Source: JAUIAI01 sp041396685
Lineage (GTDB): Bacteria > Pseudomonadota > Gammaproteobacteria > Burkholderiales > Burkholderiaceae_E
NCBI GenBank assembly: GCA_041396685.1
Contig: JAWKYD010000006.1
Coordinates: 186,001 to 250,000, forward strand
DNA: 64,000 nucleotides
Direction of reading: 5' to 3'
In this document: positions 26,716-38,030 of the stretch, in pieces
Numbering within the stretch: the stretch's first letter is position 1
How the letters are laid out: every line of letters starts with the position of its first letter
Made by a program: the position numbers and the translations under genes
Notes under the pieces: generated by a model
Databases searched by the model: none
What the model saw: only the letters and a program-made list of their open reading frames with translations
Told to the model about the DNA's origin: nothing

Positions 26716-27540
26716 ATGATGCGACAGTGGTTGGGCCGGATGATGGCCGGCGCCTGGTTGGCGCTGGTCGTGGCACTACCGGCGACGGCGGCAGACTTCG
26801 ATCACGACTATCGTGGCCTTGGCGATCTGCTCGCGCGACACGTGCGCTGGACCGACGAGGGGGTCGCCAGTCAGGTCGACTATGCTGGCTTCAAGCGCGA
26901 TGCGGGCCAACTGCAGGAGCGACTCGATGCACTCTCGGCAGTGACGCCCGGGCAGTTCGAGTCCTTCACCCGTGATCAGCGTCTGGCATTTCTGATCAAT
27001 GCCTACAACGGCTTCACGATTGCGCTGATCCTCACCGAGTATCCGAATCTGGATTCCATCAAGGACCTGGGCAGTTTCTTCCGATCGCCGTGGAAGAAAT
27101 CATTCTTCAGCCTGCTGGGCGCACCTCGCACCCTGGACTGGATCGAACATGAGCGCATTCGTGCGCCGGGCGTGTTCGATGAACCGCGCATTCATTTCGT
27201 CGTCAATTGCGCATCGATCGGATGTCCGGCACTGCGCCCGGAGCCCATGAAGGCCGCCACACTGGAAGCGCAACTGGCCGACAGCACGCGCCGCTTTCTG
27301 TCCGACCACAGTCGCAATCGATTCGATCCGTCGTCGGGTTCCTTGCAGGTGTCGAAGATCTTCGACTGGTATGGCGGTGATTTCGCCAAGGGGCATCTGG
27401 GAATCAACAGCCTGACGGAGTTCTTCGCGCGTCACGCCGAGCAGCTCGCCGATGACCCGCAAGCTCGCGCGCGCGTCCGTGCCGGCACGGTCGGAATCGA
27501 GTTTCTCGACTACGACTGGTCGCTGAACCGGGCGCCTTGA
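26716..27540 (+). CDS. DUF547 domain protein, exported
   Basis: A 274-residue protein with an N-terminal signal peptide (hydrophobic AWLALVVALPATAA, likely cut after ATAA). The DUF547 core includes FLINAYNGFTIALIL, SPWKKSFFSLLGAPRTLDWI and HFVVNCASIGCPALRPEP with the conserved Asn-Cys-x-Ser-x-GCP motif; such a Cys/His arrangement resembles a papain-like or transglutaminase-like catalytic centre, though activity is unknown. It lies 16 bp after the flavoprotein gene, and its stop overlaps the next start. Probably periplasmic. Confidence 0.8.
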   Translation: MMRQWLGRMMAGAWLALVVALPATAADFDHDYRGLGDLLARHVRWTDEGVASQVDYAGFKRDAGQLQERLDALSAVTPGQFESFTRDQRLAFLINAYNGFTIALILTEYPNLDSIKDLGSFFRSPWKKSFFSLLGAPRTLDWIEHERIRAPGVFDEPRIHFVVNCASIGCPALRPEPMKAATLEAQLADSTRRFLSDHSRNRFDPSSGSLQVSKIFDWYGGDFAKGHLGINSLTEFFARHAEQLADDPQARARVRAGTVGIEFLDYDWSLNRAP

Positions 27541-28277
27541 GCACGTTCGAACTGGCCGTCGTCGTGCCGACCCTCAACGAGGCGGCCGGCATTGGTCGCT
27601 TGCTCGCGCAGTGCGAGGTGGCGGGAGTCCGCTGCTTCGTGGTCGACGGCGGCAGTGATGATGACACCGTGCGCATTGCCAGGGCGACTGGCGCCGATGT
27701 CTCGATTGCCGCGTGCCGTGGGCGTGCGGCCCAGATGCGTGAAGGCGCGGATCGCGCGCTCGCCGCTGGTGCGCAGGCGCTGTTGTTCGTTCACGCCGAC
27801 GTCGTCCTGCCAGGGGACTGGTTGGGCCAGGTACGCCGCTGCGCTCGCTCCTGGGGGCGCTTCGACGTCCGACTCGATGCTGTGTCCGAGACCGGAACGC
27901 GTCCGCTGGCACGCTCGCAGAGGGTTCTGCTCTCGGTGGTTGGTGCCGCAATGAACCTGCGCTCGCGAATGAGCGGTATCTGCACGGGTGATCAGGGTCT
28001 CTTCGTGGCAGCGTGCGCCTATCGGGACAGTGGCGGATTCCCGTCGCAACCGTTGATGGAAGACCTCGAAATCAGCCGGCGACTGAAGCGATCGGCGGGG
28101 TGGCCGAGCCGGCTACCTGGTCCGCTGCAGGTCTCGGCGCGGCGCTGGCTGCGTGATGGCGTGCTGCGCACCATACTGCGGATGTGGTGGGTCCGCCTGC
28201 GATATTTCTTCGGTGTGTCGGCCGAGCGGTTGGCGCGTGAATACTATCCGCCCCGCACGAATACGGGTTCTCGATGA
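27537..28277 (+). CDS. family 2 glycosyltransferase, TIGR04283-like
   Basis: A 246-residue GT-A glycosyltransferase starting at TTG 27537, inside the preceding stop codon (TTGA). It shows VVVPTLNEAAGIGRLL for nucleotide-sugar binding, VVDGGSDDDT, RGRAAQMREGA, the metal-binding HADVVLPGDW in place of DxD, and GDQGLFV then GGFPSQPLMEDLEISRRLKR. The RGRAAQM and LMEDLE motifs identify the group once named 'rSAM/selenodomain-associated transferase 2'. It probably transfers a sugar in the product pathway of this island. Donor and acceptor are unknown. Confidence 0.85.
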   Translation: MSTFELAVVVPTLNEAAGIGRLLAQCEVAGVRCFVVDGGSDDDTVRIARATGADVSIAACRGRAAQMREGADRALAAGAQALLFVHADVVLPGDWLGQVRRCARSWGRFDVRLDAVSETGTRPLARSQRVLLSVVGAAMNLRSRMSGICTGDQGLFVAACAYRDSGGFPSQPLMEDLEISRRLKRSAGWPSRLPGPLQVSARRWLRDGVLRTILRMWWVRLRYFFGVSAERLAREYYPPRTNTGSR

Positions 28278-28323
28278 TTCCCCGCCGTTCCCCTCCGGCT
28301 GATTCCACCTTGCGGCGCCGGCC

Positions 28324-28977
28324 ATGACCGAAGCCATCATCGTGTTCGCGCGCGAGCCACGTCTCGGTGAGGTCAAGCGCCGCCTGGCGGCCGGCATCGG
28401 TGAGCACGCGGCACTGTTCGCCTATCGGCGGATGTCCGAGCGTTGTCTGCGCCTGGCCGCGCGGGTCGCCCGCGAGCGACCAGCCTGCCGGCTGCAAGTA
28501 TCGATCGAGGGTCGGGGCGTCGGCGGCGACACCCTCGAGGCTCGTGCCCGCGCACTCGGTGCGCTGGTATCGCGTCAGACGCCCGGTTCGCTGGGCGCGC
28601 GAATGCTGGCCAGCATTCGCGAAGCCGTCGCGAGAGGCGCACGGCGGGCAATACTGCTCGGCTGCGATTGTCCGTCGATGCGCATGGCCGATTTGCGAGC
28701 CGCGCTGGACAGCTTGGTCGATCACGACTGGGTGCTCGCCCCCACCCGTGATGGCGGCTATTGGTTGATCGGGTTGCGCGAGCCGCATGCGCGGCTCTTT
28801 CACCGACTGCCCTGGGGGCAGGCCACGGTCGCGGAACTGACCCGCGCCCGCGCGCGCGCGCTGGCGCTGCGCGGCCTGGAATTGCCGCTGCGCGAAGACA
28901 TAGACGACGAGGCAGCGTGGCGACGGTGGCTGGACCATCGGGCGTCGTCCGGCCTGCCCGAGGCAGAGGTGATGTGA
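28324..28977 (+). CDS. DUF2064 / TIGR04282-like nucleotidyl- or glycosyltransferase
   Basis: A 217-residue CofC-like transferase. IIVFAREPRLGEVKRRLA matches the nucleotide-binding opening, followed by GSLGARM, LLGCDCPSMRMADL and APTRDGGYWLIGL, all characteristic of the 'rSAM/selenodomain-associated transferase 1' group. It may activate or transfer a phosphorylated sugar-like intermediate. It follows the TIGR04283-like gene by 46 bp and overlaps the DUF3047 gene at ATGTGA. The pairing of both transferases with the radical SAM gene is the main evidence for a common pathway. Confidence 0.83.
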   Translation: MTEAIIVFAREPRLGEVKRRLAAGIGEHAALFAYRRMSERCLRLAARVARERPACRLQVSIEGRGVGGDTLEARARALGALVSRQTPGSLGARMLASIREAVARGARRAILLGCDCPSMRMADLRAALDSLVDHDWVLAPTRDGGYWLIGLREPHARLFHRLPWGQATVAELTRARARALALRGLELPLREDIDDEAAWRRWLDHRASSGLPEAEVM

Positions 28978-29861
28978 AGCAGACCCATCCGTCTGACGGC
29001 GGTCGGCAAAGCGCGGGGCAGGGCGATCGTGCCGGCCAACGCGAGCGTGTCGCCTCCGCCGTTGGTCTGACAGCCAGGTCGGGCGTCGTATTCCATGAAC
29101 GGCGCCACGCTCTTGCACGCATCGTCCACATCACCACGATCGCGGGTTGCGCGGGCGCCGGCCTGAGCAGGGGAATGGCGGCAACACGGGGCACGTCGTA
29201 CCCGGTCGGGCCGTTCTCGCGCCAGGCGCCGGGGCCCCTGGACGACGGGGGCGGATGGCAGCATCAGCCCTTGCGGAATGTCCGGCCGAACTCGGCCGAG
29301 GTCGTGCTCGCGGGATCGACGCCGGTCTTGCGCATACACAGCAATGCCAGCGCCTCGGGCTGGAGCCACTCCCTGACCGGCGGTCTACGCCGTGCCCGGC
29401 ATCTTCACTGGCGGTGGGCGGTGCGCGGGGCGCCCGTGCGCAGCGAACCCGGTGTGCGTGCTGGCGACGATTTTGCGGCGCGCTTGTACGCGATCTTCGA
29501 CTACCCGCTCGGCAAGGTGCCGTGGAGCGCCCGCCTTGGCATCCGCTTGGCGAGGACGCTCTACGGCGAATCGGTGCCGGCTGCCGCCTTGTGCTACATC
29601 TGGCATCCGAATTCGGTGCCCGAGACCCTGGTCGAGTCTCCGTTCACGTCGCGGGTTCGCATGATCGTGCCGGGCGCGCAATCCGAAGGACAGGGCTGGC
29701 ACGATGTCTCTCGCGATCTTCAAGCCGACTTCGGCCGTGCCTTCGGCGACGAGTACGGGCCGGGGATGCCGGAACTTCAGGCGATCGTGATCTCGGCCGA
29801 TACCGACCAGAGCGGCGGCCTGGTCGATGCGTTCTTCGGCGATATCGTGTTATCGGACTGA
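28974..29861 (+). CDS. DUF3047 family protein
   Basis: A protein of up to 295 residues. The core resembles DUF3047: VLRIHSNASASGWSHSL, LHWRWAVRGAPVRSEPGVRA, then DDFAARLYAIFDYP, YIWHPNSVPETLVESPFTSR and ISADTDQSGG near the C-terminus. The GTG at 28974 overlaps the preceding stop; an ATG at 29175 with a GAGCAGGGG site would give 228 residues and a cleaner start. A hydrophobic stretch between the two (ARIVHITTIAGCAGAGLS) could be an export signal, so the start is uncertain. It ends the radical SAM run. Function unknown. Confidence 0.65.
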   Translation: MKQTHPSDGGRQSAGQGDRAGQRERVASAVGLTARSGVVFHERRHALARIVHITTIAGCAGAGLSRGMAATRGTSYPVGPFSRQAPGPLDDGGGWQHQPLRNVRPNSAEVVLAGSTPVLRIHSNASASGWSHSLTGGLRRARHLHWRWAVRGAPVRSEPGVRAGDDFAARLYAIFDYPLGKVPWSARLGIRLARTLYGESVPAAALCYIWHPNSVPETLVESPFTSRVRMIVPGAQSEGQGWHDVSRDLQADFGRAFGDEYGPGMPELQAIVISADTDQSGGLVDAFFGDIVLSD

Positions 29862-29961
29862 AACCGGCCGATTCACGGAAGCGTCTTCAGGCGTTCGGCA
29901 GCGGGCAGATGACATTCGTCACCCGTCTTCGAAGGCCGCCCGTGGCGAACTCGCCCCGGTC

Positions 29962-32163
29962 TCAGACGTGCGTCGCGCCCTGGCGCTGGCCGGCCGCCTT
30001 CGGTGTCACCGTCGGCGCGGGCGGAGGGCCCTGCCGGAACAATTCGTCGATCGGGACGACCCGGCCCAGATGCTCGCCCTGGAAGTGTCCGACGCCCAGA
30101 GCCAGTAGCCGGTCGAAGACCGCTTGATCCTGGACGTGCTCGGCCACGGTCTGAACATTGAGACGCCGTGCCACACGCACCGTCGAGAGCACGATCTCCT
30201 CGTCGATAGGATTGTGGATCAGGTTGCGCACGAACGAGCCGTCGATCTTCAAGAAATCGATCGGAAAACGCTTCAGATACTCGAACGTCGCCAGACCGAC
30301 ACCGAAATCGTCGAGAGCGATGCCGAAGCCATCGGCTTTGAGTTCGTCGACCAGGCGCGAGGCCGCACTCGGGTTGCGGATTGCCTCGCTCTCGGTGATC
30401 TCGAACACGACGAGTTCGGCCGGAATCCCGTAGCGTATCCGCTGCTCGCGAATGAACGATGCGATGCCGCCATCGCTCATGGTCAAACCGGACAGATTGA
30501 TCGAGCACTTGTGGGTGCGGGCGAGCGCGTCGGGGTTCGACGCCAGCCAGTCGAATACCCGCTCGATCACGCCGCGATCCATGGCGGGCGTCATCTGCGC
30601 CTGCACCGCGAGCGACATGAACTCGGGCGGCTGGATCAGGCCGCCCTTACCATCGAGCAGGCGAATCAGGATTTCGTACGAGATCTTTCCTGCCGGGGCC
30701 TGCGGGTCGACGATCCGTTGCGCATGAACCTGGAAGCGCCGCTCGCGTATCGATTCCCGGATCGTTTCGATCTTGCCTTGATGGGCGCGCCGCGCATCGA
30801 TCATCGACTGGGACAGCGGCTCGACGAACAACTGCGGCTCGCGCACGCTGGCGGCGATCGCCTGCGCTTCGGACAACGACACCAGGCAATCCTCACTGTT
30901 GATGGTCGCCTCGCCGTCGATCAGCAATCCGCCCACACAGCCCTGCAGGCGGATGCTGCCATTGACGGTTCGGAAAACCTGCCCGTTGGTAGTCGAGTAG
31001 ATCTCTCGCGCAACGGACCTGACGGCCGACAATGAGTCGGTCTCGATCATCAGCGCGTAACGTCCGGCCGACAGCCGGGCAGCGGCTACCACGCCCGGCT
31101 GGCGCAGCAGCAGTGCGGCCACCGATTGCTCGAGTTGCAGCGCAGGTAGAGGTCCACACAGATCGTTCAGGGTGTCGAAGTTCGTGAGATGCAGACCGAC
31201 CAGCCCGTAGTTGGGCCGATGTTCACGGGCCAGACGTTCGCCGAACTCGGCAAGCAGGCCGCGATCGTTGAGCAGTCCGGTGGACATGTCCTGGCGTGCC
31301 TGATGGGCGACCCGGCGCAGCGCGATCCGGCGGTCGGCAGCGACGGCCTGCAGGAGCAGAACGACGAGCATCGTCACCAAGCCCAGGATGGTGGCCTCGA
31401 CCATGGCGCCCGCACCGGTCGCATCGATGTGCAGCGCTCGGACGCCGACGACGGTCACCATCATCACGAGCATCGTCCAGGCCGTTTCGCGCTCCTGACC
31501 CCGAATCGCGATCCAGCATGCCACCGGTACGAGGAAGGTCAGCAGGGCAGGGGCGTGATCGCGGCCGCCGATTCCGGCCAGGAACTCGCTCAGGGCGATG
31601 ACGGCAAAGGCCACGACCAGGGGGCCGAGGTCGATCCAGCGGGCCGCGGCGCCGTTGCCCGCCAAGGTTGCTGCGACCACCGCGGGTGCGATCAGCAGTG
31701 CGCCGAAGGCATCGACCAGCCAAATACGGGCAAACAACTCGATGGGCGGAATCACGCCGACCAGCGGATGGCCCGACAAATGAAAGCTGGCGATGGCCGC
31801 GGAGACCGGCGCGCTCGCCACCGTGATAGCCGTGATCAGGCGGATCGCCGCTTCGAGGCGATACTCGCTCGGCTTCCAATGATTCAGGCGTTCGAGCAAC
31901 CACAGCGCGGCCGCGGGCCCGGCGCCGGCCGCCAGAGCGGCAAATGCAGCACCGGTGATGGCGCCGAGGGCCAGGTAGGCCCACAGACCCGCGCCCAGCG
32001 CGGCCGAGAGCAATCCGAACGACCCGAAGCGCCAGCCGAAGGCGAAGGCCACCCCGCCGGCGGGCCATAGGCCGACCGCTGCCGGGCGCGCGTCCGCAAG
32101 CCACCACATCAGAGAGCAGGCGGCGACGTTCGCAACCGCCACGGCAATGCCCTTGAACAGCAT
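29962..32163 (-). CDS. MASE1-GGDEF(degenerate)-EAL protein
   Basis: A 733-residue membrane-anchored cyclic-di-GMP protein. About eight hydrophobic segments in the first ~300 residues form a MASE1 sensory domain. The GGDEF domain that follows keeps its fold (TGLLNDRGLLAEF) but the active motif is replaced by LSAGRYA, so cyclase activity is unlikely. The EAL domain has EIL in place of EAL, but keeps the metal and catalytic residues NLSG, FEITESEAIRN, ALDDFGVG, FLKIDGSFV and AEHVQ; the last motif is FQGEHLGR instead of the usual QGY. It probably degrades c-di-GMP. The ATG at 32163 was chosen because hydrophobic sequence begins there. Confidence 0.85.
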   Translation of the reverse strand: MLFKGIAVAVANVAACSLMWWLADARPAAVGLWPAGGVAFAFGWRFGSFGLLSAALGAGLWAYLALGAITGAAFAALAAGAGPAAALWLLERLNHWKPSEYRLEAAIRLITAITVASAPVSAAIASFHLSGHPLVGVIPPIELFARIWLVDAFGALLIAPAVVAATLAGNGAAARWIDLGPLVVAFAVIALSEFLAGIGGRDHAPALLTFLVPVACWIAIRGQERETAWTMLVMMVTVVGVRALHIDATGAGAMVEATILGLVTMLVVLLLQAVAADRRIALRRVAHQARQDMSTGLLNDRGLLAEFGERLAREHRPNYGLVGLHLTNFDTLNDLCGPLPALQLEQSVAALLLRQPGVVAAARLSAGRYALMIETDSLSAVRSVAREIYSTTNGQVFRTVNGSIRLQGCVGGLLIDGEATINSEDCLVSLSEAQAIAASVREPQLFVEPLSQSMIDARRAHQGKIETIRESIRERRFQVHAQRIVDPQAPAGKISYEILIRLLDGKGGLIQPPEFMSLAVQAQMTPAMDRGVIERVFDWLASNPDALARTHKCSINLSGLTMSDGGIASFIREQRIRYGIPAELVVFEITESEAIRNPSAASRLVDELKADGFGIALDDFGVGLATFEYLKRFPIDFLKIDGSFVRNLIHNPIDEEIVLSTVRVARRLNVQTVAEHVQDQAVFDRLLALGVGHFQGEHLGRVVPIDELFRQGPPPAPTVTPKAAGQRQGATHV

Positions 32164-32349
32164 TGCGAAGGGGCCTCTCTTTCGTCGGAGATCCGATGCC
32201 GACGCCGAGGCTGGCGATTCTTGGTGGGATGCTTGCAATGGGGGCGCCTGATCTTTCGGGTCGATTCTAGTCGAGCCGGCTGCCGGCCGAAGGCGGTTGT
32301 TGCGGTTCGGCGCCAGCCTGGCACTCTTTGCGCTCTCGGCTGCGGCCGA

Positions 32350-32377
32350 AACGGAAAAGGCCCGCCGGTGGCGGGCC
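32350..32377 (-). terminator. Rho-independent terminator after acnA
   Basis: An 8-bp GC stem GGCCCGCC/GGCGGGCC with a 3-nt loop (32359-32377) is followed, on the minus strand, by TTTTCCGTTT. It lies 46 bp beyond the acnA stop and should end the mdh-prpBC-acnA transcription unit. Confidence 0.75.
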
Positions 32378-32422
32378 CTTCGCGAACCGGGCGAACTCCC
32401 GGCGACTTCTTGCGACCCGGCG

Positions 32423-35122
<2,700 letters not shown>

Positions 35123-35189
35123 GGAAGAATCCTTGTCATCTCGATGAATTTGAATGCCCGGCCCGGCCCGAGGCGATGTCCGGGCAGGG

Positions 35190-35687
35190 TCAGGACACGT
35201 GATTGCAATCGTTGGCGAGTTGCTTGCCGTCGCGGGAATCGAGCAGGATCGACTTGCCGAGTATCGTCAGCCACACCAGGCCAGCCTGTGGGTCTTCGAG
35301 GCGCAAGGCACCGGTGGCCGCACGAACGGCCTGCATCGGATAGTCGCGACCCTGCCAGTGCAGCGTTGCAGAACGCCCATGCGGGTCGACCTGCTTGAGC
35401 TCGACGCGACGCGAGAGGTCACACTCGTACTCACCCGTACGCATCGCCGCCACCAGTACCGGCGCCGCCAAGGGCCTGCTGGCAGCTTCCGCGTCCAGCC
35501 GCGCCCGCAACTCGGCCGCCTCGCGTATGCGCACCTGGAGCTCCCAGGCCTGCATATCGAGGCGGCGGGCGAGCCGGGCCTGCTCGAGTCGGTCGTTGTC
35601 GAGCGCACTGGTGTCGGCGGCGCAGGCAGCCAGGATCAGCGCCAGTGCCGCAATCGTCGGGATCGTGGTGAACTTGCAGACGAACAT
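35190..35687 (-). CDS. small lipoprotein, possibly MliC-like
   Basis: A 165-residue predicted lipoprotein with lipobox LILAAC near residue 22 and a CGGAAG ribosome site. After an Arg/Glu/Leu-rich helical stretch, the C-terminal ~80 residues (GEYECDLSRRVELKQ to LANDC) are beta-rich, with one cysteine at each end that could form a disulfide. This layout resembles the C-type lysozyme inhibitor MliC but the match is loose. It is inserted between prpC and acnA, so it is probably co-transcribed with them, without an obvious metabolic reason. Confidence 0.65.
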   Translation of the reverse strand: MFVCKFTTIPTIAALALILAACAADTSALDNDRLEQARLARRLDMQAWELQVRIREAAELRARLDAEAASRPLAAPVLVAAMRTGEYECDLSRRVELKQVDPHGRSATLHWQGRDYPMQAVRAATGALRLEDPQAGLVWLTILGKSILLDSRDGKQLANDCNHVS

Positions 35688-35761
35688 TTCGACGCTTCCG
35701 GAGAGCAAAGCCCAGATTCTCGCCCTAATCGGCGCGATGCGCGTGGGTGTGTGGCATGGTC

Positions 35762-36940
35762 CTACTTGCGCCGCGCGAGCGGGACGAACTTCAGATTTTC
35801 CGGCCCGGTGTAATTTGCGCTCGGACGAATGATCTTGTTGTCGATGCGCTGTTCGATCACGTGCGCCGCCCAGCCGGACGTGCGCGAGATGACGAACAAC
35901 GGCGTGAACATCGCCGTCGGCACGCCCATCATGTGATAGCTGACCGCGCTGAACCAGTCGAGGTTGGGGAACATGCGCTTGATTTCCCACATGACGGACT
36001 CGATGCGCTCCGCGATCGCGAACATCTTCATGTCGCCCGCCTGCTTGGACAACTGCTGCGCGACGGACTTGATCACCTGGTTGCGCGGGTCGGCGATCGT
36101 GTAGACCGGGTGACCGAAGCCGATGATGACTTCCTTTGCCTCGACCCTTCGGCGGATGTCGGCTTCGGCCTCGTCGGCGTCGGCATAGCGCTTCTGCACC
36201 TCGAACGCGAACTCGTTGGCGCCGCCGTGCTTGGGCCCACGCAAGGCGCCGATGGCACCGGTGATCGCCGAGTACATGTCGCTGCCCGTGCCCGCGATCA
36301 CGCGACCGGTGAAGGTAGAGGCATTGAACTCGTGCTCGGCATACAGGATCAGCGACGTGTGCATCGCTCGCACCCAGCTGGCATCGGGGGCGCGTCCGTG
36401 TAGCAGATGCAGGAAATGACCGCCGATGGAGTCGTCGTCGGTCTGCACGTCGATGCGTTTGCCGTTGTGGCTGTAGTGATACCAGTAGAGCAGCATCGAG
36501 CCCATGCTCGCCATGAGACGGTCGGCGATGCCGCGGGCGTCGGCCTGGTTGTGATCATGGGTCTCGGGAAGCTGGCAGCCGAGCGCCGAGACACCCGTGC
36601 GCATCACGTCCATCGGGTGGGCGCTGGCCGGCAGTGCCTCGAGGACCGTCATCACGTTGGCCGGCAGGCCGCGCATCGCTCGCAGCTTGTTCATGTAGCC
36701 GGCGAGTTCGGCCTTGTTGGGCAGATGGCCATGCACCAGCAGGAACGCGATCTCCTCGAACAAGGCGGATTCGGCGAACTCCAGGATGTCGTAACCGCGG
36801 TAGTGGAGGTCATTGCCCTGCCGGCCCACCGTGCAGAGCGCCGTATTGCCGGCGGCAACTCCCGACAGCGCGACCGATTTCTTGGGTTTGAACGCGGGGG
36901 CGGGTGCTTCCTGCATGTCGGCAACGGGTTTCTTGGCCAT
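35762..36940 (-). CDS. prpC: 2-methylcitrate synthase
   Basis: A 392-residue enzyme of the citrate synthase family that condenses propionyl-CoA with oxaloacetate. Catalytic histidines appear in LRGPKHGGANE and IGFGHPVYT, and the short length with N-terminal SVALSGVAAGNTALCTVG is that of PrpC rather than GltA, whose gene is at 43911. GHPVYT (rather than GHRVYK) also marks the methylcitrate group. It sits downstream of prpB on the same strand, 65 bp apart. The two together give two steps of the 2-methylcitrate cycle of propionate use. Confidence 0.94.
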   Translation of the reverse strand: MAKKPVADMQEAPAPAFKPKKSVALSGVAAGNTALCTVGRQGNDLHYRGYDILEFAESALFEEIAFLLVHGHLPNKAELAGYMNKLRAMRGLPANVMTVLEALPASAHPMDVMRTGVSALGCQLPETHDHNQADARGIADRLMASMGSMLLYWYHYSHNGKRIDVQTDDDSIGGHFLHLLHGRAPDASWVRAMHTSLILYAEHEFNASTFTGRVIAGTGSDMYSAITGAIGALRGPKHGGANEFAFEVQKRYADADEAEADIRRRVEAKEVIIGFGHPVYTIADPRNQVIKSVAQQLSKQAGDMKMFAIAERIESVMWEIKRMFPNLDWFSAVSYHMMGVPTAMFTPLFVISRTSGWAAHVIEQRIDNKIIRPSANYTGPENLKFVPLARRK

Positions 36941-37005
36941 TGATCATTCTCCAGGGGCGTGGCCGGTCGTGTGTTGCCGGCCCTTCGGGTTTGAATGCCT
37001 CAGCG

Positions 37006-37893
37006 TCAGCGCTTGGCGGCGGCGAACAACTCGTCGAGCTTGCGCTCGTAGTCCCAGTAGCCGATCGCGTCATACAGCTCCTGACGGGTCTGCATGGTCT
37101 CGACGACCGCTTTCTGCGTGCCGTCCGCGCGCAAGGTTCGGTAGACGTTCTCGGCCGCCTTGTTCATGGCGCGGAATGCCGACAGCGGATAAAGGACGAT
37201 ATCGACATCGACCGAGGCGAGTTCCTCGACCGTGAACAACGGCGTTTGGCCGAACTCGGTGATGTTGGCAAGAATCGGTACCGTCAGGGCGTCGGCAAAG
37301 CGCTTGTACATCGGTAATTCGGTAATGGCCTCGGCGAAGATGCCGTCCGCGCCCGCCTCGACGCAGGCGCGGGCACGCTCGATCGCCCGATCGATGCCCT
37401 CGACGGCCAGCGCGTCGGTGCGCGCCATGATGAAGAAGTCGTCGTCGGTTCGCGCATCGACCGCCGCCTTGATGCGATCGACCATCTCGTCCTGGGAGAC
37501 GATTTCCTTGTTCGGCCGGTGCCCACAACGCTTGGCGCCGACCTGGTCCTCGATGTGCATCGCGCCCGCGCCGAACTTGATCAACGAACGGGTGGTGCGG
37601 GCCACGTTGAAGGCCGAACTGCCAAAGCCGGTGTCCACATCGACCAACAGCGGTAGATCGCAGACGTCGGTGATGCGGCGCACGTCGGTGAGCACGTCGT
37701 CGAGCCCGGAGATGCCGAGATCCGGCAGGCCGAGCGATCCGGCGGCAACGCCTCCGCCCGACAGATAGACCGCACGATAGCCGGCATGGCGCGCCAGCAG
37801 GGCATGGTTGGCGTTGATCGCGCCGGGGATCTGGAGCGGGCGCTCGGCGGCCAGGGCCTCGCGAAAGCGGCGGCCGGCGGTAGCGGTGGTCAT
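37006..37893 (-). CDS. prpB: 2-methylisocitrate lyase
   Basis: A 295-residue enzyme of the isocitrate lyase/PEP mutase superfamily that splits 2-methylisocitrate to pyruvate and succinate. The active-site loop KRCGH is present (GAKRCGHRPNK), with VDVDTGFG and MHIEDQVGAK for Mg binding. The ATG at 37893 has a TAAGGA site and gives the usual length; the frame continues upstream without protein-like sequence. Its neighbours mdh and prpC feed and use oxaloacetate, linking propionate and acetate oxidation. Confidence 0.95.
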   Translation of the reverse strand: MTTATAGRRFREALAAERPLQIPGAINANHALLARHAGYRAVYLSGGGVAAGSLGLPDLGISGLDDVLTDVRRITDVCDLPLLVDVDTGFGSSAFNVARTTRSLIKFGAGAMHIEDQVGAKRCGHRPNKEIVSQDEMVDRIKAAVDARTDDDFFIMARTDALAVEGIDRAIERARACVEAGADGIFAEAITELPMYKRFADALTVPILANITEFGQTPLFTVEELASVDVDIVLYPLSAFRAMNKAAENVYRTLRADGTQKAVVETMQTRQELYDAIGYWDYERKLDELFAAAKR

Positions 37894-38030
37894 ATCCTTA
37901 CCTCGCATTGGCGGGCGGGGTGACGGGCGTCGCAGGCCCCGCAGCTCGGGATGGCACCCGGTGGACATCGCATCGTCGATCGTCCGGGGCGCGGATGACG
38001 CGGGCCGGTCGGCCCGCGAGGTGGCGCTCG

